DNA of 64,000 nt from positions 3,086,292 to 3,150,291 of the forward strand of contig CM035358.1 of NCBI GenBank assembly GCA_020137815.1, given 5' to 3'. Every line of letters starts with the position of its first letter. The first letter of the stretch is position 1. Origin of the DNA: Hormiphora californensis (Eukaryota; Ctenophora; Tentaculata; Cydippida; Pleurobrachiidae). Position numbers and translations under genes: made by a program. Below are positions 32,928-47,696 of this stretch, piece by piece. Under the pieces are notes generated by a model. That model did no database searches. It was not told the DNA's origin and was given only the letters and a program-made list of their open reading frames with translations.

Positions 32928-33296
32928 GCAGGGAAAAAATATCGTGAATTTTCGAATTTCGGGTTGAAAATGTAAACGGTATTGGGATTTGAACCCAAAT
33001 ATGAGCCATGTCATGACCCGGTTTATTGCTGATAAGAATGGCAAGAAAATTATATTCTTTTGTCGTATCATATCCATTGTAATCTATCTCCACGGTGTCA
33101 GCACAGTTAAACAAGTCAGATTTCATCAAATTCGGTTTAATTAAACTGGACCATTTAATCGGTATTCGGTAGAACAATCAACTAATTAATGAATCTTTGC
33201 CGTAACAAACATTTTAAAATGTTTTTCTTTCATTTCAAATCCGTACGTGTTACCTGTGTGCTCCTTGGTTTGTCTGTAGGTAGGTACAATCATATC

Positions 33297-33300
<4 letters not shown>

Positions 33301-33388
<88 letters not shown>
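33301..33388. repeat. (CT)n tract
   Basis: Pure dinucleotide run of about 86 bp upstream of the plus-strand gene at 33895. A CAG acceptor after the tract (about 33393) opens frames such as YNVRWQEARTHYNNY, so an upstream exon is possible but unproven. Confidence 0.9.
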
Positions 33389-33390
<2 letters not shown>

Positions 33391-33894
33391 TCAGTACAAT
33401 GTACGCTGGCAGGAAGCCAGGACGCATTACAATAATTATCAGTAACACGTGTCTACCCGGAAGGAATGTCATTGGACAGTGTACATTTCAATATATCCGG
33501 CACTTGTGTGTCTGTAGGTCCCAAGGAGATATGATTGAGGGGGATACAGGATATGATTGGGGAGATACAACCTGTTAAATGTGGTTAGTGATGGTTATCG
33601 GAGACCGATAGATAAACGTGGCAGGTCCGTTGTAATGGTATCTCTCATCCAAGCAGACTGAAATGAATTCCCCCGTGTTGTGGCTGATATTTGTCAAACC
33701 CCCACCGATTATGTGCCATCCTGAGCCAGGCACCCAGATGGGACCGGAGAGAGAAACACCGCGTTACACGCACATTCTTTTAACGTCGCGTGCTTGTCTC
33801 CTTTTGAGGAGTAGCCACCTCCCAGAATAGACGGGGATTCTGTAAATTATATGAGTTGCTAAACAGAGGGAGTGAGTGAGAGGGGGAGAGAGAG

Positions 33895-34505
33895 ATGGAG
33901 AGAGACAGGGAGAGGAGATGGAGAGAGACTCAGAGAAAAAGGGGATTGGGTGAGTGGCCACAGTCCAAAGCATACTCTCTACTTGTGGTGGAAAGAGTAA
34001 CAGATCTTTGTAGCATGAATGACCTAAAGGGACCCTTGCTACAAAAACTCTCCCCAAAAATAGCAGCTGCAGTCCACAAACCAGAAATAGAAATCATCTT
34101 CACCATTGGTGGCCCCTTCTCCACTGGTGGTTTTTCTCTTTTCCGATCTCCCTCTCTCTCTCTATCTGCAGCTATACTACTTCTATCTACTACTTCTATC
34201 TCTTTGTTTCCCCCTCCCTCTCCCTATCTCTTAGTTCCCCTCCCTCTCGCTATCTCTCTCCCTCTCCCTCTCTCTTCACAGATGATCTATACACTTCTGC
34301 AGCACGTGGAGCAGTTGTTGCTGCTCTAACCACTTGCCCTTTTGAGCTGTAACCACAAACAGGGTGGGTCCACTCTATGAACCACAATACCTAGTTATTG
34401 GACTACTCTTTTTTAGATTTGAAAGGAGATCTAGAGGTAGCTCGAGGGCTTAATTTTCTCACAGAGAAATCAAAAGAGAATCGCTCCCACCAATTAGCTA
34501 AATGA
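33895..34505 (+). CDS. unrecognised small protein, four exons
   Basis: Exons: about 33895-34129 (possibly starting at the CAG acceptor before 33964), 34282-34348, 34418-34437 and 34465-34505 (TGA). Every junction is GT-AG and the phases 1, 2 and 1 agree, including a 20-nt microexon. The most gene-like part reads SKAYSLLVVERVTDLCSMND and KIAAAVHKPEIEIIFTIGGP. It continues with SAARGAVVAALTTCPFE and a basic tail (FERRSREKSKENRSHQLAK). The exact end of exon 1 is ambiguous between two in-phase GT sites (34126 or 34129). If the first ATG is used, the N-terminus reads through degenerate GA-rich DNA (MERDRERRWRE), which is doubtful. Family unknown. Confidence 0.55.
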
Positions 34506-34574
34506 TATAGAGACAGGAGGAAGGAAGATAGAGAGATAGATAGATACGGAAGGTGCATTGAGTAGACACCTAAA

Positions 34575-34577
<3 letters not shown>

Positions 34578-34644
<67 letters not shown>
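34578..34644. repeat. (CT)n tract
   Basis: Dinucleotide run shortly after the stop at 34505. No gene is seen between 34506 and 35203. Confidence 0.9.
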
Positions 34645-34647
<3 letters not shown>

Positions 34648-35203
34648 GGCGAGCGTTTAATATCACCACGTGAAGACAATTATCGGTGAACACGCGGCTC
34701 GAGCTATCTTTCTTTCTTCATTTCCTTCCTCTATCTCGTCTTATCTTCCGCTATATATCCCATATATAATTCTTAACTCTTTATAGTTTTAAAGGATATG
34801 TTTAATGTTCTGGCTACCTTTAGTCTTCCACTACCACTCTCCTTTTTCAGTTAACTGAAGCGAAAACTTTAGAAATCAAGGACACAGAAATGTTGGATAA
34901 TGGTTTCTGATCGTTCATTCATTACTGAACATTGTGAACAATCCCTGAAGGGCTCATCGTTATCAGCCTAGAGTGAAGAATGAAAGACGCATAAAAATGA
35001 AAACTGAAGAATAGACATGGAAGAATATCGGAAGATAGATTAAATATAATAGAAATATATAAGCGAAGGAAAAAGTCCATTCGTTTTGCGAATTAGAGAA
35101 AGATCTAGAATATTCGAAAATGCGGAAAAAGAGAAATCCAGTGAAGCAGAGAGAGGTTCCAAGTTTTAAATTCTAGAGGAAAGTGTGGGAGACATGTTGA
35201 GCG

Positions 35204-35401
35204 CTACGTGTTACAGGTAATTTTTGACAACCCTGTGACACAAGATAAGGAATAACTGCCATCTCTTGCACGGCATAATGTGTTGATTTCATGAGACATA
35301 ACGAGAGGATGTGGGAGAGATATAGGTTCTAGAAAAAGATACTTAGACAGGGGTAGAGAGAGATGTGGGAGAGATATAGGTTCTAGAAAAGATAGACAGG
35401 G

Positions 35402-35434
<33 letters not shown>

Positions 35435-35714
35435 CGTTTGAATAGATCATTCAGCAAGATGTGGTCATCATTATTGGCCATATCACTGTATGTACTAGCA
35501 TGAGCAGCTGTACATGTGCTGCAGTATGATACAGGAACATTGACATAATCTGATCCCTCAAAAACCCAGTAAATAGCTGGGAGAGAGAGGATGGGTCTAT
35601 CTTGGCCTCTAGTTCCGTGGAGAGAAGCACCAGGAAATGCAATGTGCGCTCTCTCCGGCCACATGTGTATCGTGGGAAAGAAACATCTTCTCTCTTCTTC
35701 TTCTTCTCTCTTCT

Positions 35715-35795
<81 letters not shown>

Positions 35796-37027
35796 TCTCT
35801 TTCTTTAGTTTTTTACAAGTAACAGACACGTGCAGAGAGAGTCTGATACACACGTGTTTCTATTGTTAGGGCACAGACAGACAGACAGCTCTCCAACGAA
35901 ATATGACTTCACAGATTCTGCTGACATAGTAGGGTGTGCTACGGCTATAACTAGCTTTCTTACCAATATAGCTACTGGAGTTGAGTAGTGAAGAGAGAGA
36001 GAGAGGTGCACTGTTTCACGTGTCAACAGACATGTCTAGACATACCGTCTACCATCTGCACGTGCAGAATTGGCAGCTGTGCACAGGTGCTGCAGGTCAT
36101 CCTATACTGCCATGCAGTATCTTCCCCCTGAAGTTCAGGGCCTGAACACTGTTCAGTGTTCAGTGAACAGGGTTGTACCCTTTTATACTGCGTAGGGTTG
36201 TACATGGGGGCAACAGCTGAATATATAGCTGCAAGAGCCGGTAGTTTACTGTCAGGATTGATCAGTGGCAGTCGATGTGTTGGAAGCTTGTAACGGATAG
36301 GGAACGGGGTGTTTGGATAATGTTGTGATAGGTTGTTAGATGACGCACAGGATTGAGAGATTGAAGAAGAGAGCCTGGGGAGCCTGTTGGGTATTTCATT
36401 ACATGTTCATTCACTCCTTCACGATAGAAAAACAAGGAGCTCGATATTGAGTGATGATTGCGTCATGACCCTCCCACTCACAGGATCAATAGGAGGATTA
36501 TGTAATGCACTACTGCAGGGACTGCGGTATCCGGGTTCTGGGAGGGGTAGCACACTAGCACGGGGTGGGGGATGTGCCCCAATTGATTTGTGATACTACA
36601 CACCTGTATAACATCACATACGCTGCATTCGGCCCGGTTTGGAGAGCGCAGTCTGTGAGGGACAACAATTGACCAGGTCCTTCAAGTGTAATCCCCTTCT
36701 CATAGATCGGCAAGTTGTTGCCGTGCAGCTCCTATCACCAACATCTCCTATTATTATTTTAGGACACTTGGACAGGTTGTAAAAGTTGTTCATCGGTTCC
36801 TGCACTAAAAGTAAACAACTCCTTTATTCCAGAATGATGATAGTCCAGGAAAAACGTCACCCAAGAATGAGGTTGAAGAGAATGAGATTGAAGAGAATGA
36901 TATTGAAGAGAATTCGCACACGTGCAGGGTTGATTAGGAACGTGCATCATTAATCCAACAAGTCATTCGATCTATACCAACAACAACTGCACAGCATTGT
37001 TTAAACCCCACCTCCATGTCACCTCAT
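35204..37027 (-). CDS. putative Cys-rich protein, at least five exons
   Basis: Phase-consistent minus-strand exons: 37027-36978 (EVTWRWGLNNAVQLLL), 36766-36622 (CPKIIIGDVGDRSCTATTC...), 36141-36046 (ELQGEDTAWQYRMTCSTCAQ), 35576-35436 (FEGSDYVNVPVSYCSTCTAA) and 35232-35204, ending ITCNT and TAG. Two consecutive phase 1-1 exons each carry the same Y-x-x-T/S-C-S-T-C signature about 10 residues after an acidic patch. That suggests a duplicated Cys module in an extracellular or zinc-binding protein. The 5' end was not found; the start given is only the most upstream exon I can support. Splice sites are good but the exons are short, so confidence is moderate. Confidence 0.45.
35695..35805. repeat. 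(CT)n tract within an intron
   Basis: A CT run with TTCTTC and TATCTC interruptions, between exons of the putative Cys-rich gene. A short (GA)n at 35404-35432 abuts the donor of exon 35436-35576. Confidence 0.88.
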
Positions 37028-38338
37028 CTGCACGTGTAAGTTGAACCGTACGGAGCTGAACCATGGGTACCAAGGCTGCTGCAGGGAAAGCACACTCAAA
37101 CATGAACACAACACCTATAATACCACATGTTATATACTGAGTGGTGGGGGAGTGATTAATGTAAAGGTCATTATATACACAGCTCATAAAGACATCATCT
37201 CTCAGTCACCCAGCACTCCATCACTCATGCTGTTGTAGTCATCACTACTGCAGCACACCATCGCAGTTGTAGTGTCATGTGTTACCCTGCAACGTACAGT
37301 GTGTCATATGCATTGCAGTGTACCTCGAACCCAACACTTGATTGAAGCATTGTGTTTGAGTTTTGAAAACCTACCATTTTCTAAGCGCTCCCATGAAGTC
37401 TCTCTTTCTTTCTCACTCTCTCTTCTTTGGTTGTGTGGACGTTGAAGTAGGGAAAGAAGCCTCCTTCTAAAAAGTGAGTTTTTTGGAATTTTCATGAATC
37501 ATGGAGGAAAGTAATTCCTTTTGGCCCTATCTTTTTTACCTCTTTTACCAAGTCACCTGGTAAACAAAGTACAGTAAATTTCAGGAAACTCAGTGTATTT
37601 TCCTGAACTCTAGGTTTACTTGATGAGTCACTATGGCCATGGCTCTGTAGTCATGGGTTGTTGAGTTACTTAACAAGTCATGGGGGAATGTTTGTTATTT
37701 TCTCCTTTAGAGAGAGAGAGGGTAGAGCAAGGCAAGTGAGAGTTACGGTTGCAGCAGGGGCATACTCTGTTAGCGTGTGAGTGCATCCCCAGATCATATA
37801 TGGTTTACTACTGCAGTGTCCCACTATTCCTGTTTACCAGGTGACTTGGTAATTGAACTAAAACTAGGCCCAAAAATGACCTTCTTGTATCTAGAAAACG
37901 TTAAATTTCCAAGAAATTTAGAGGTTTCTTTCCTTCTTCAACCTCTAAACGCGGCCAAGTGAGAGAGTCTTACAGGATGTTGTTATGTTCTAACCCTTCC
38001 CTTACTCTCTGCAGCCACGGGGTGCGGTGAGAGAGGGATGAGCAAATGTAACTGGAGAAGAGAACTTCAATTAAAAGTAGGAAAAGGGTTAAGAGGAGAA
38101 TTAACCATCGCGTAGCATCTTCTTTTGTGTTTATACGGATAATGAAATCCTTTCCACAACCCTCTCAAGCGTATCATAAACATTTTCTCAGTGTTACAAC
38201 TGTAATTATGTCATTTCAAGTGCAATAAAATGTTTAAAAATCGCAATCTCTCTTTCCCATTCTCTCTCTGTGTGTTTGCATGCAAAAACTCACAATCCCG
38301 GCATGGCAGGTCCTTTATAATCACGTCACCATGGTAAC
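37028..38338. other. stretch without a secure gene
   Basis: Exon-like fragments exist on both strands. One is a plus reading at about 37715-37770 giving RARQVRVTVAAGAYSVS after a TTTAG acceptor, followed by a possible last exon at about 38016. None could be chained reliably. Upstream exons of the Cys-rich gene may also lie here. Confidence 0.3.
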
Positions 38339-39118
38339 CTAGAAAATGACGTCAGCAAGTTGGTCCTGTTCAGTAGGAGTCTCCTCGTCTGGTAACTCGT
38401 CTGAAATGGTGGTGTTATCAGCTGTAGTGTCTGCTGTACTGTCTGTTGTAGTTTCTGTCTGACTGTCTGTTGGTGTGTCCGTCTGATTGTCTGTGATCTG
38501 TGACTCAGTGGTCTGATCTCCAAGGGTAGCCATGTCAATGTCTCCATCCTCCACAACAGTCAACTCCTCAGGAATGGGGTCAGACTCTTCAGGGACAGTA
38601 GCTGCAGTGGTACTGTCTTCAGCCACACTAGGATCAGTGGCTTCAGTTGCCACACTACTAGCAGGGGTGGCAGTGGTTGGGGTGGTGATCTCTTCAGTAG
38701 TACTAGTAGGAGGACTGGTCTCTTCAGTCACTGGAGAGCTAGTTGCCTCACTAGTTACAGGAGGTGTTTGTGTGGGTTCCATCATGGACCCCTCCCTAGG
38801 CTCCAGTAGACCCTCTCTAGGTAGATCATACCCTGGTTTCACGTCTATAAACTGTTTAGGAGAGCCAGGGAAGAACTCATCTGGCATATCCCCCTCTCCC
38901 TCATACACAGCCACTTTAACAGCCTCCTCATCCTGGCCTTGGGGGAAGAACTTACCAGAGGGAGGGGTAGCAAACTCCCTGAATTTAATGGTACTTCCGG
39001 TTTTGTTAGCTGTGAAGGAGAGACTGAAGGAGTAGTCTGTGAACATCATGAACACCATGAACGTTACTGTGAATACTGTTAGCACTGCCAACAGGCGCTG
39101 TTTCTCTGTTCTCATTAT
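38339..39118 (-). CDS. type II membrane protein with Ser/Thr/Pro/Glu-rich stalk
   Basis: An open frame of 259 codons from ATG at 39118 to TAG at 38341-38339. Residues 1-8 are a short basic cytoplasmic tail (MRTEKQRL), followed by one membrane helix (about 9-28, LLAVLTVFTVTFMVFMMF) and an extracellular part with N-glycosylation sites (NKT, NQT, NTT). From about residue 105 it is a mucin-like T/S/P/E-rich region with no cysteines. A GCAG acceptor ends at 39153, and a GTAAGT donor at 39301-39296 marks a 5' non-coding exon. This favours the 39118 start over an in-frame ATG at 39172, which would lie in the intron. Likely a heavily O-glycosylated surface protein; no catalytic domain follows the stalk. 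Confidence 0.68.
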   Translation of the reverse strand: MMRTEKQRLLAVLTVFTVTFMVFMMFTDYSFSLSFTANKTGSTIKFREFATPPSGKFFPQGQDEEAVKVAVYEGEGDMPDEFFPGSPKQFIDVKPGYDLPREGLLEPREGSMMEPTQTPPVTSEATSSPVTEETSPPTSTTEEITTPTTATPASSVATEATDPSVAEDSTTAATVPEESDPIPEELTVVEDGDIDMATLGDQTTESQITDNQTDTPTDSQTETTTDSTADTTADNTTISDELPDEETPTEQDQLADVIF

Positions 39119-39301
39119 AACTCTCTCATCTCCAACTGTCGCGACGAGGGGCCTGCAAATAAAATTCTGCATTATGAAGGAGTAACAGGATAATTTGATA
39201 AAGGAGCATAGGAGAACGGCCGTATCGGGGTGATGGGAAAAAGAGTTAAAAACATTTCAACTCACATATTATTTTTCTCTAACTGGAGGGTTTACTTACA
39301 A

Positions 39302-39483
39302 CTCTAACAACAACTGGAAAGGTAATCACGAAAGAAATGGCTATTTTTGTGCTGCTAGAGATGGTTTTAACAATCCCCCTCCTATGATCAGGTCTATTTA
39401 AGTCATTGAATCACCCCCTGCTACAGCTGTCATACTGTGCTTGTACCTTGGACCCGGTCCAGGGGAGCTTATTAATAAAGAGG

Positions 39484-39570
<87 letters not shown>

Positions 39571-40659
39571 ACTTGGTAAAGAATGGAATTTGAAACTGCA
39601 TGTCCTAATTTAGGGCGGGGTTGACAAAGGTAAAAATGCTCATTCCTCCGAAGTAGAACAACCATGTCTTTTGATGAAGTCATTGTTTACCCGCGGTATT
39701 CAATATTCAATAATAAATCATATCTATCTCGTAACATACCGTAACATACCGATCCTGAATTGACAATCACAAATCTATCATGTCTTCTCCACTGTCTCCA
39801 GATTTTAAAACGATTTGTTGAAAGTTCTGAGTAAATGTTGCTTCGGAATAAATGTTTCTTTTTCTAAATGAACCGGCCCGGCTTTTATCAAAAAGTGAAT
39901 ATTACTTCAAACGATTCTCATTTCATGAAACATTGAAACTCTATCTCTCGTTATCATTTTTCACCCCCTAAATTCATTATCTGCCCATATAAGCATGATA
40001 ATAATATTCTCAAACATCTCCTCATGTCTTTTCTCCTTCTCACTCTTTTCTTCATTCTCCAACCGCCCTTTTAGGAAGCTGCACTGATTATCTCTTCTAC
40101 TAAACTAAAAGACTCTCTTCTTGAATGGAGTGGCGGGCCGGTGGGGGGGGGGGAGCTAGCACACTAGCTGAAATGTGCTATTTCTACATAATATAATTCA
40201 GCATGCATGTTACACACACACCACGCATTATGTAATGATATATTAGGGGGATGTAAGCAAAGTGTGAGTCTTCACGGTAGAATATCTGCGGGGACAGCAG
40301 CTGGGGCGCTGGACTAAAAAACACTGGGAGACTGTCAAAAAACAGCCATTACACAAACAAAAATTGACGGCTGCAGGACAGGAAATAAGACACTACATGG
40401 GTATTATACATGACTCTGTAACAGCTATATATCGCTGTATGATATTATGATGATATCTGTTATAGTGTATGTAATTGAGTGCAGCAGTGATACAGATGAT
40501 GATCTGAAAGAGTCAAATCATAGAGAGGTGGTGATCCGAATATTATTACAGCTGATCTGTAAAACATCATCAACCGTTTAAGATCATATTCTACTCTGCT
40601 GCATTTCTTTTCTCTCGTTGTGTATTATATTTTGCATTGATACTGTGTTTTGATTCTCA
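39302..40659. repeat. 5' flank with (GA)n tract; no gene seen
   Basis: A pure GA run at 39487-39568 lies about 190 bp beyond the 5' exon of the membrane-protein gene. The remainder is AT-rich unique sequence with a G-run at about 40143. Confidence 0.75.
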
Positions 40660-43600
40660 GATCAGTAGGGCCCTAAAAGGACAATGGGGGTTGAACCAAT
40701 GTCTTTTGGGGTTTAAACAAAAGATCTTGCCATTTAGAGGTTTGGGGTTGGTGGACCGTCATGAAGTGGTCCGTTAACCCAAATCACCCGTAGTCTCGTG
40801 TCAGGTTTTTTATAAAAACGCATCCTTCTTTCTCTTCTTCTCCTCCCTTTCTCTCCTTTTCTCTCTTTCCTCCCTTTTTTTCTCCTTTTTCCCTCTCCCT
40901 TTCTTCTCCCTTTTTCCCCTTTCCTCCTCTCTCTCTCTCTTCTCTTCTCCTTCCCGCGGGGTGTAACAAATAACGGTGTTTCCCCCTTGGAAAAGGACTA
41001 AAGTTCCGAAGCTCTGGGGAGGGTTTTGGGGCGGTGGGGGAAAAGGATGAGGCGAATTTTTTTTTTAAAAAATAATCCCTTCCTGTTTTGGGGAGTGGAG
41101 GGGATCCATGAGAAATTAAAAAATCCGGTGGTAAAAGTGTAGTTTTATTAAAAATATTCGGGGGGGTGTGTGGTGTCAGGGGTATAATTACATTCTGTGG
41201 TAGACCCACCCCCCAAAGAGAGAACAAACCAACTTGTTTTTGGCGAATGTATTGATAGGAGTTTAATACCGGCTAAAATTAAAAATACCCAAAATTTAAA
41301 GGACTTTTTTATCCTAAAAGCATAGACAATAACGACGACAAGGACCCACCCCTAAAACCCTTTAGTCAAAAACCACCAAACACGGGAAATCCCCCCTTAA
41401 TAAAAAAAATAACCGGTTAAAAGCACCAGGGAGAAAATGCCCAATTATAAAAAGGAATTTTACCCCCGTCATTTCCGGGAATCAATATTTAGTGCAATTC
41501 AAAAAACTCCCGGATCTTTTAAATGTGGGGCACAGCCCCTCATCTCTTTCATTCTGAGAATCCCATGTAGGGGGGAGACAGCGGCCAAACTTTTATCTTT
41601 TGATCTGTGTGTGAAGTCGAGCGGGTTTCTTCCCTCTCTCACTTTTTTCCCCAAATGGCCTTAACGAAGAAAAATTAAAAAAAAAATTTTAAAGGCAAAT
41701 TTAGGGAAATTACAGAAGGGGCATTAAAGAAAAAGAGAGAGAAAAAACCCCCGCTGTCGACAAGTACAACGAGGCTCCGGATTTAACCGCTTTCCATGGG
41801 CCGAAAAGAGAAAATAAAAAGGGAAGGAAGAGAAAAGAGGGGAGAGGAAAAACCCAAAGGGAAGGGAAAAAGAAAAAGGGAAAAGAGGGAAGAGGGGGGG
41901 GAATTAGGTTGGGTGGGCGATATGGGCACAAAATGAAAATCATTTAAAAATAATTAATGGAAAAAGTTTCTTGTTTTTTTGTTTTGTTTTTTTGAAAAGG
42001 GGTGAACGTGTTGTTAAAAACACTAAAAAACAGAGCTGTGCCCGGTGGGTATTCGACATGGACCCTTGGTTTTTTCGGTGGTTGGGGTGTACCGTGTGGT
42101 GAACCAAAAAAAAGGGGTGGTGTTTTACGGTTTAAAATTGAAAAAACAAAAAGGTACCAGTGTGGGGAAATCCTTCAATTTTTATTTTCACAATTCCCCA
42201 TTCTGAGAACCCTTTTGGCCCCCACTCATCCGTCTCTTCCCGGGGCCCCCTTCAAAAATGTCCTTTTTTTCTCTTTCTCCCTAGAAGCATGCTGAGTTAC
42301 CTACTCAAAGTTTCGTTTTCTACTACGCACCCCCTGGGGCTGTCAGGGGGGGGGTTTGGGAACCCCTTTAGTAGCTAGGAAAAAAACTGTAGGTAATGAA
42401 GTTTGTTCACATTACAATGTGTTGGGGGGGGTTTTTTAAAGGGCCCTTTGGCCGGGAAAGCGGGGGGGTTTTTTCGGATTTACTTTTGATCTCTTGGGGG
42501 CCCCCTGGCCCCTGTGTGCCGGGGGCCCCGGCCCCCTTTTCCCCAAAAAAGAAAAACCCGGGGGGTTTTTAAACCCAATAACCCCCCCAAAAAAAAACCC
42601 CAGGGCGCATGCGGTGGGAAGGGAAGTGGTGTCCTAATTGGTACAAAACCCCTTCCCCCCAAAAGAGATTTCGTTTTCATAGCCAGTCAGTTTTTGGGGG
42701 GTTAAGAGGAAGAGAAAAGAGAGAGAGAGAAAAACGAAAAAGGGGAAGAGATTTAAACCCCCGTTAATTTTGGGGTGGGGGGGCCAACGGGGGCGTTTAA
42801 AGGGTAAGGGGAGCAAATTTACTTACCGCCTTTTAGATGATAACGGTGAACCTACCCGGGAGGCATTTTTTTAAAGGGGGAAAAGGAGAGGGGGAGAAGG
42901 GGGAAAAATCGAGGGAAGGGGGCCGCAGCGGAGGAAAATGCACACCCCCCCGCCCAACCCACCCCCCCTTTTGAAGCGCGGGGCAAAAAAAGAGGGAGAG
43001 GCCACCGGGGAAAGGCCCAAAAGACCGAAGGGGAGACAAGGAGATGAGGGGGGGATAGGCGACCGGCGGGAAAGGGGGAAACGGAGAAAAGCAAGAAGGG
43101 GAGGGAGAGAGGGGCCCCGAAAGTCAGGTCGGAATCGCCCTAAAGAGGGGGGGAGGAAACAAAAGAGCCCCGAAAGAAGAGGGTGAGGCCTAAAAAAGGA
43201 AAAGGGGGGGGAAAAGGGGGGGGGGAGGAGAGAGAGTGAGGAGAGAGGAAAAAGACACAGAGAGAGAGAAGAGAGAGAGGAAAAAGGATGTTTAGTTTAG
43301 GCGCAAAAAGGAAATTTTCCCACGCCCGAAAAACTAGAATTACACCCACAAAGGAAAAAAAAAAAAACATCGATCAGGGGGGACCCCCTTTTTCACTGTT
43401 TAAAATGGGAAAGGTTTGTTTAAAAGGGGGGGCCCGGGCTGGGCCCGGGGTCCCGGGGTCTTTTTTCCCAGTTTGGACTATCTTTGGGGGGGGGGGGGGG
43501 TTTTTTGTCCCCGGAAAAGGGTTTTTAAACTCTTTCCCGCCCCTCAATTTTCTTAAAATTACGAACCATTTGTCAAAAGAACCCTAATTTTAACCCCCCC

Positions 43601-43830
43601 CTTTCAAATCTTCCCCCGGAAACTCCCCTTTTTTTAGCCTCCCACAAAAAGGAAAAAAAGGGTTTTTCCTAAAGCCCAATACAGAAAGGTTTTTCCTTCC
43701 CATTGGGTTTTGGGGGGGGGGGAATTGGGGGGGGATATTGAAAGGCTTCAAACTTCCCATTTTCCCCCCCACATTGCATTATTTTTTTCCCCCCCACTTT
43801 GGTTTGTTTTACGGGAAGTTTAAAACAATT
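40660..43830. other. homopolymer-smeared, probably low-quality sequence
   Basis: Texture changes abruptly. Almost every base sits in a run of 2-9 identical bases (for example CCCCAAAAAAGAAAAACCC and GGGGGGGGTTTTTTGTCCCC), in all four nucleotides. Nothing before or after looks like this. The pattern is what poor Sanger or long-read base calling gives, not a known genomic element. Local ORFs (for example 40784-41227) should not be trusted. Confidence 0.7.
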
Positions 43831-46022
<2,192 letters not shown>

Positions 46023-46104
46023 GTGTGTGCTGTACTTTTCGAGAGAGAGATAATTGTAGTTGTCTACAACTATTAGAGAGACAGGCCAAGTACAGCACAC
46101 ACAC
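46023..46104. repeat. short inverted repeat
   Basis: GTGTGTGCTGTACT and AGTACAGCACACAC enclose about 50 bp that includes a second, smaller stem (GTTGT...ACAAC). Probably a small MITE. Confidence 0.6.
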
Positions 46105-47484
46105 TGTCCATATTAAGTTCATTAAGTTACACATTGGTTAAGGGGTTGTTTGAACAAGGATTGTATATATGTTTCACAGGTGCCAGCACAATATATCTCT
46201 CACTGATCACACACACAACACTACCAATATATTCCCCGTAATATATAGTCTCGTGTTATAGTAGAAGATGTCATATAGAATAAAACATGATAGCTTCCAG
46301 AATGACACAAGAGAAAATAACTACAGGATATATTCAATCTCTTCCACTTCATTTTTTAGTTCCAAAAACATCACAATATATATTCAGGGTCGGGAAACAA
46401 AACTTGGGAGGTTGGGCTTAGCACACTATTTGATATCTAACTACCACCACACACTGTATAGATCTGTGCGGAGGTGGCAGTAATCTCTTGTTAGCACACA
46501 CGTTAAAACTCTTTGCATAGAAAAAACGAGTTAAAAAGTGAGAGGTTTTTATTTGTGTTGTAGCAATAGCTTGGATTATATTTAGCGGATTATTTAGCAG
46601 CTTCATTCACTAGCAAGAAGTTTTCATTTTCACAGCTATCACACACACGTTATCTCACTGTGCTTCACTCATCACGTGCTAGTTTTTTTTTTCGGTTTCA
46701 CACACACACACACACACACACGCACGCACTGCAGTAGCGGTCAGCAGGGTTTTGTTGGTTTGGCGGATTGTCCACCTGTACCCTACACATGCAGTGTACA
46801 GGTGCACACTTAACGGGTCAACTTAACAAAATCTGACCTATCTTGAACATATTGGAGCTAGTATAAAGGAGGTAGGAGGAAATGGTCAGATTTTGTTAGT
46901 TACATTGTTTAGGCTACACAGGCCTGGATGGATTTAACTTTTCGGTTGCAAAACACACACACACACGAACCTACACACACACACACACACTGGGATTATG
47001 ATGAGATCATCATCACACAGGTTTTAATATACCAAGCTCTAGCTACACCACAACAAGTCAGGAGGTGAAACATATACAATATACGAGGGGGGGGGGGTGC
47101 TATATGACTCTCTCTTGATTGTAAGGGGATAAAAACGTACGGTCTCAAATTCAAATACAGTCAAATATACACAACGACAATGTTCTCTCCCTCTCTCAGC
47201 TGGAGCTGAGGAGAAAAGGAAATACCTCTCTCTCCCTCTGGAGTAGTATAATAGAGAGTACATTATTCCTATAGACAAACCGGGAAGCTGGGGGACATGG
47301 GGGGCTAGCTCTGGTGCTCTCTCTCACTCACACACACAAACACCAATACCTGATCTTACAAGTAACTTGGTATATAAAATTAAAAAATATCGTATTATAT
47401 TGATGAGACATAATCTCTATTGTTGTGGTTTTGGAATTACACATTCCAGATAATGCTCAAAATAATTAAAGCAATCTCTCTCTT

Positions 47485-47518
<34 letters not shown>

Positions 47519-47696
47519 TCTCTCCCTCTTTCTCTCACATATACACATCTCCTAAAAGTCCAGAGCAAACACCTTTATTCTCACACAAAGTCCAATCTCT
47601 CTCTCTCAAGTCCCTTGGCCAGCTCTTCTCTCGGTTCGTTCAACAATAAATGTTGGTAGGTGGGTAATAACTTATTAATATCACACTCTCTCTCCA
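46105..47696. repeat. (CA)n and (CT)n rich jun downstream region
   Basis: CA runs lie at about 46699-46722 and 46951-46991, and CT at 47466-47536. No gene is visible. AT-rich sequence just after the jun stop may contain its 3' UTR. Confidence 0.6.

Noticed and set aside
32984-32996. tRNA-like T arm (GGGTTCAAATCCC on the minus strand)
   Set aside because: The T stem-loop is perfect, but no matching acceptor, D or anticodon arms could be found upstream; at most a remnant of a tRNA-derived repeat.
36831-36938. Plus-strand last exon reading NDDSPGKTSPKNEVEENEIE...
   Set aside because: Good acceptor and stop, but no plus-strand partner exons could be chained, and a phase-consistent minus-strand gene surrounds it; the acidic reading comes from a 15-bp tandem repeat.
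40784-43587. Frames of 60-147 aa
   Set aside because: They lie in sequence that looks like poor base calls.
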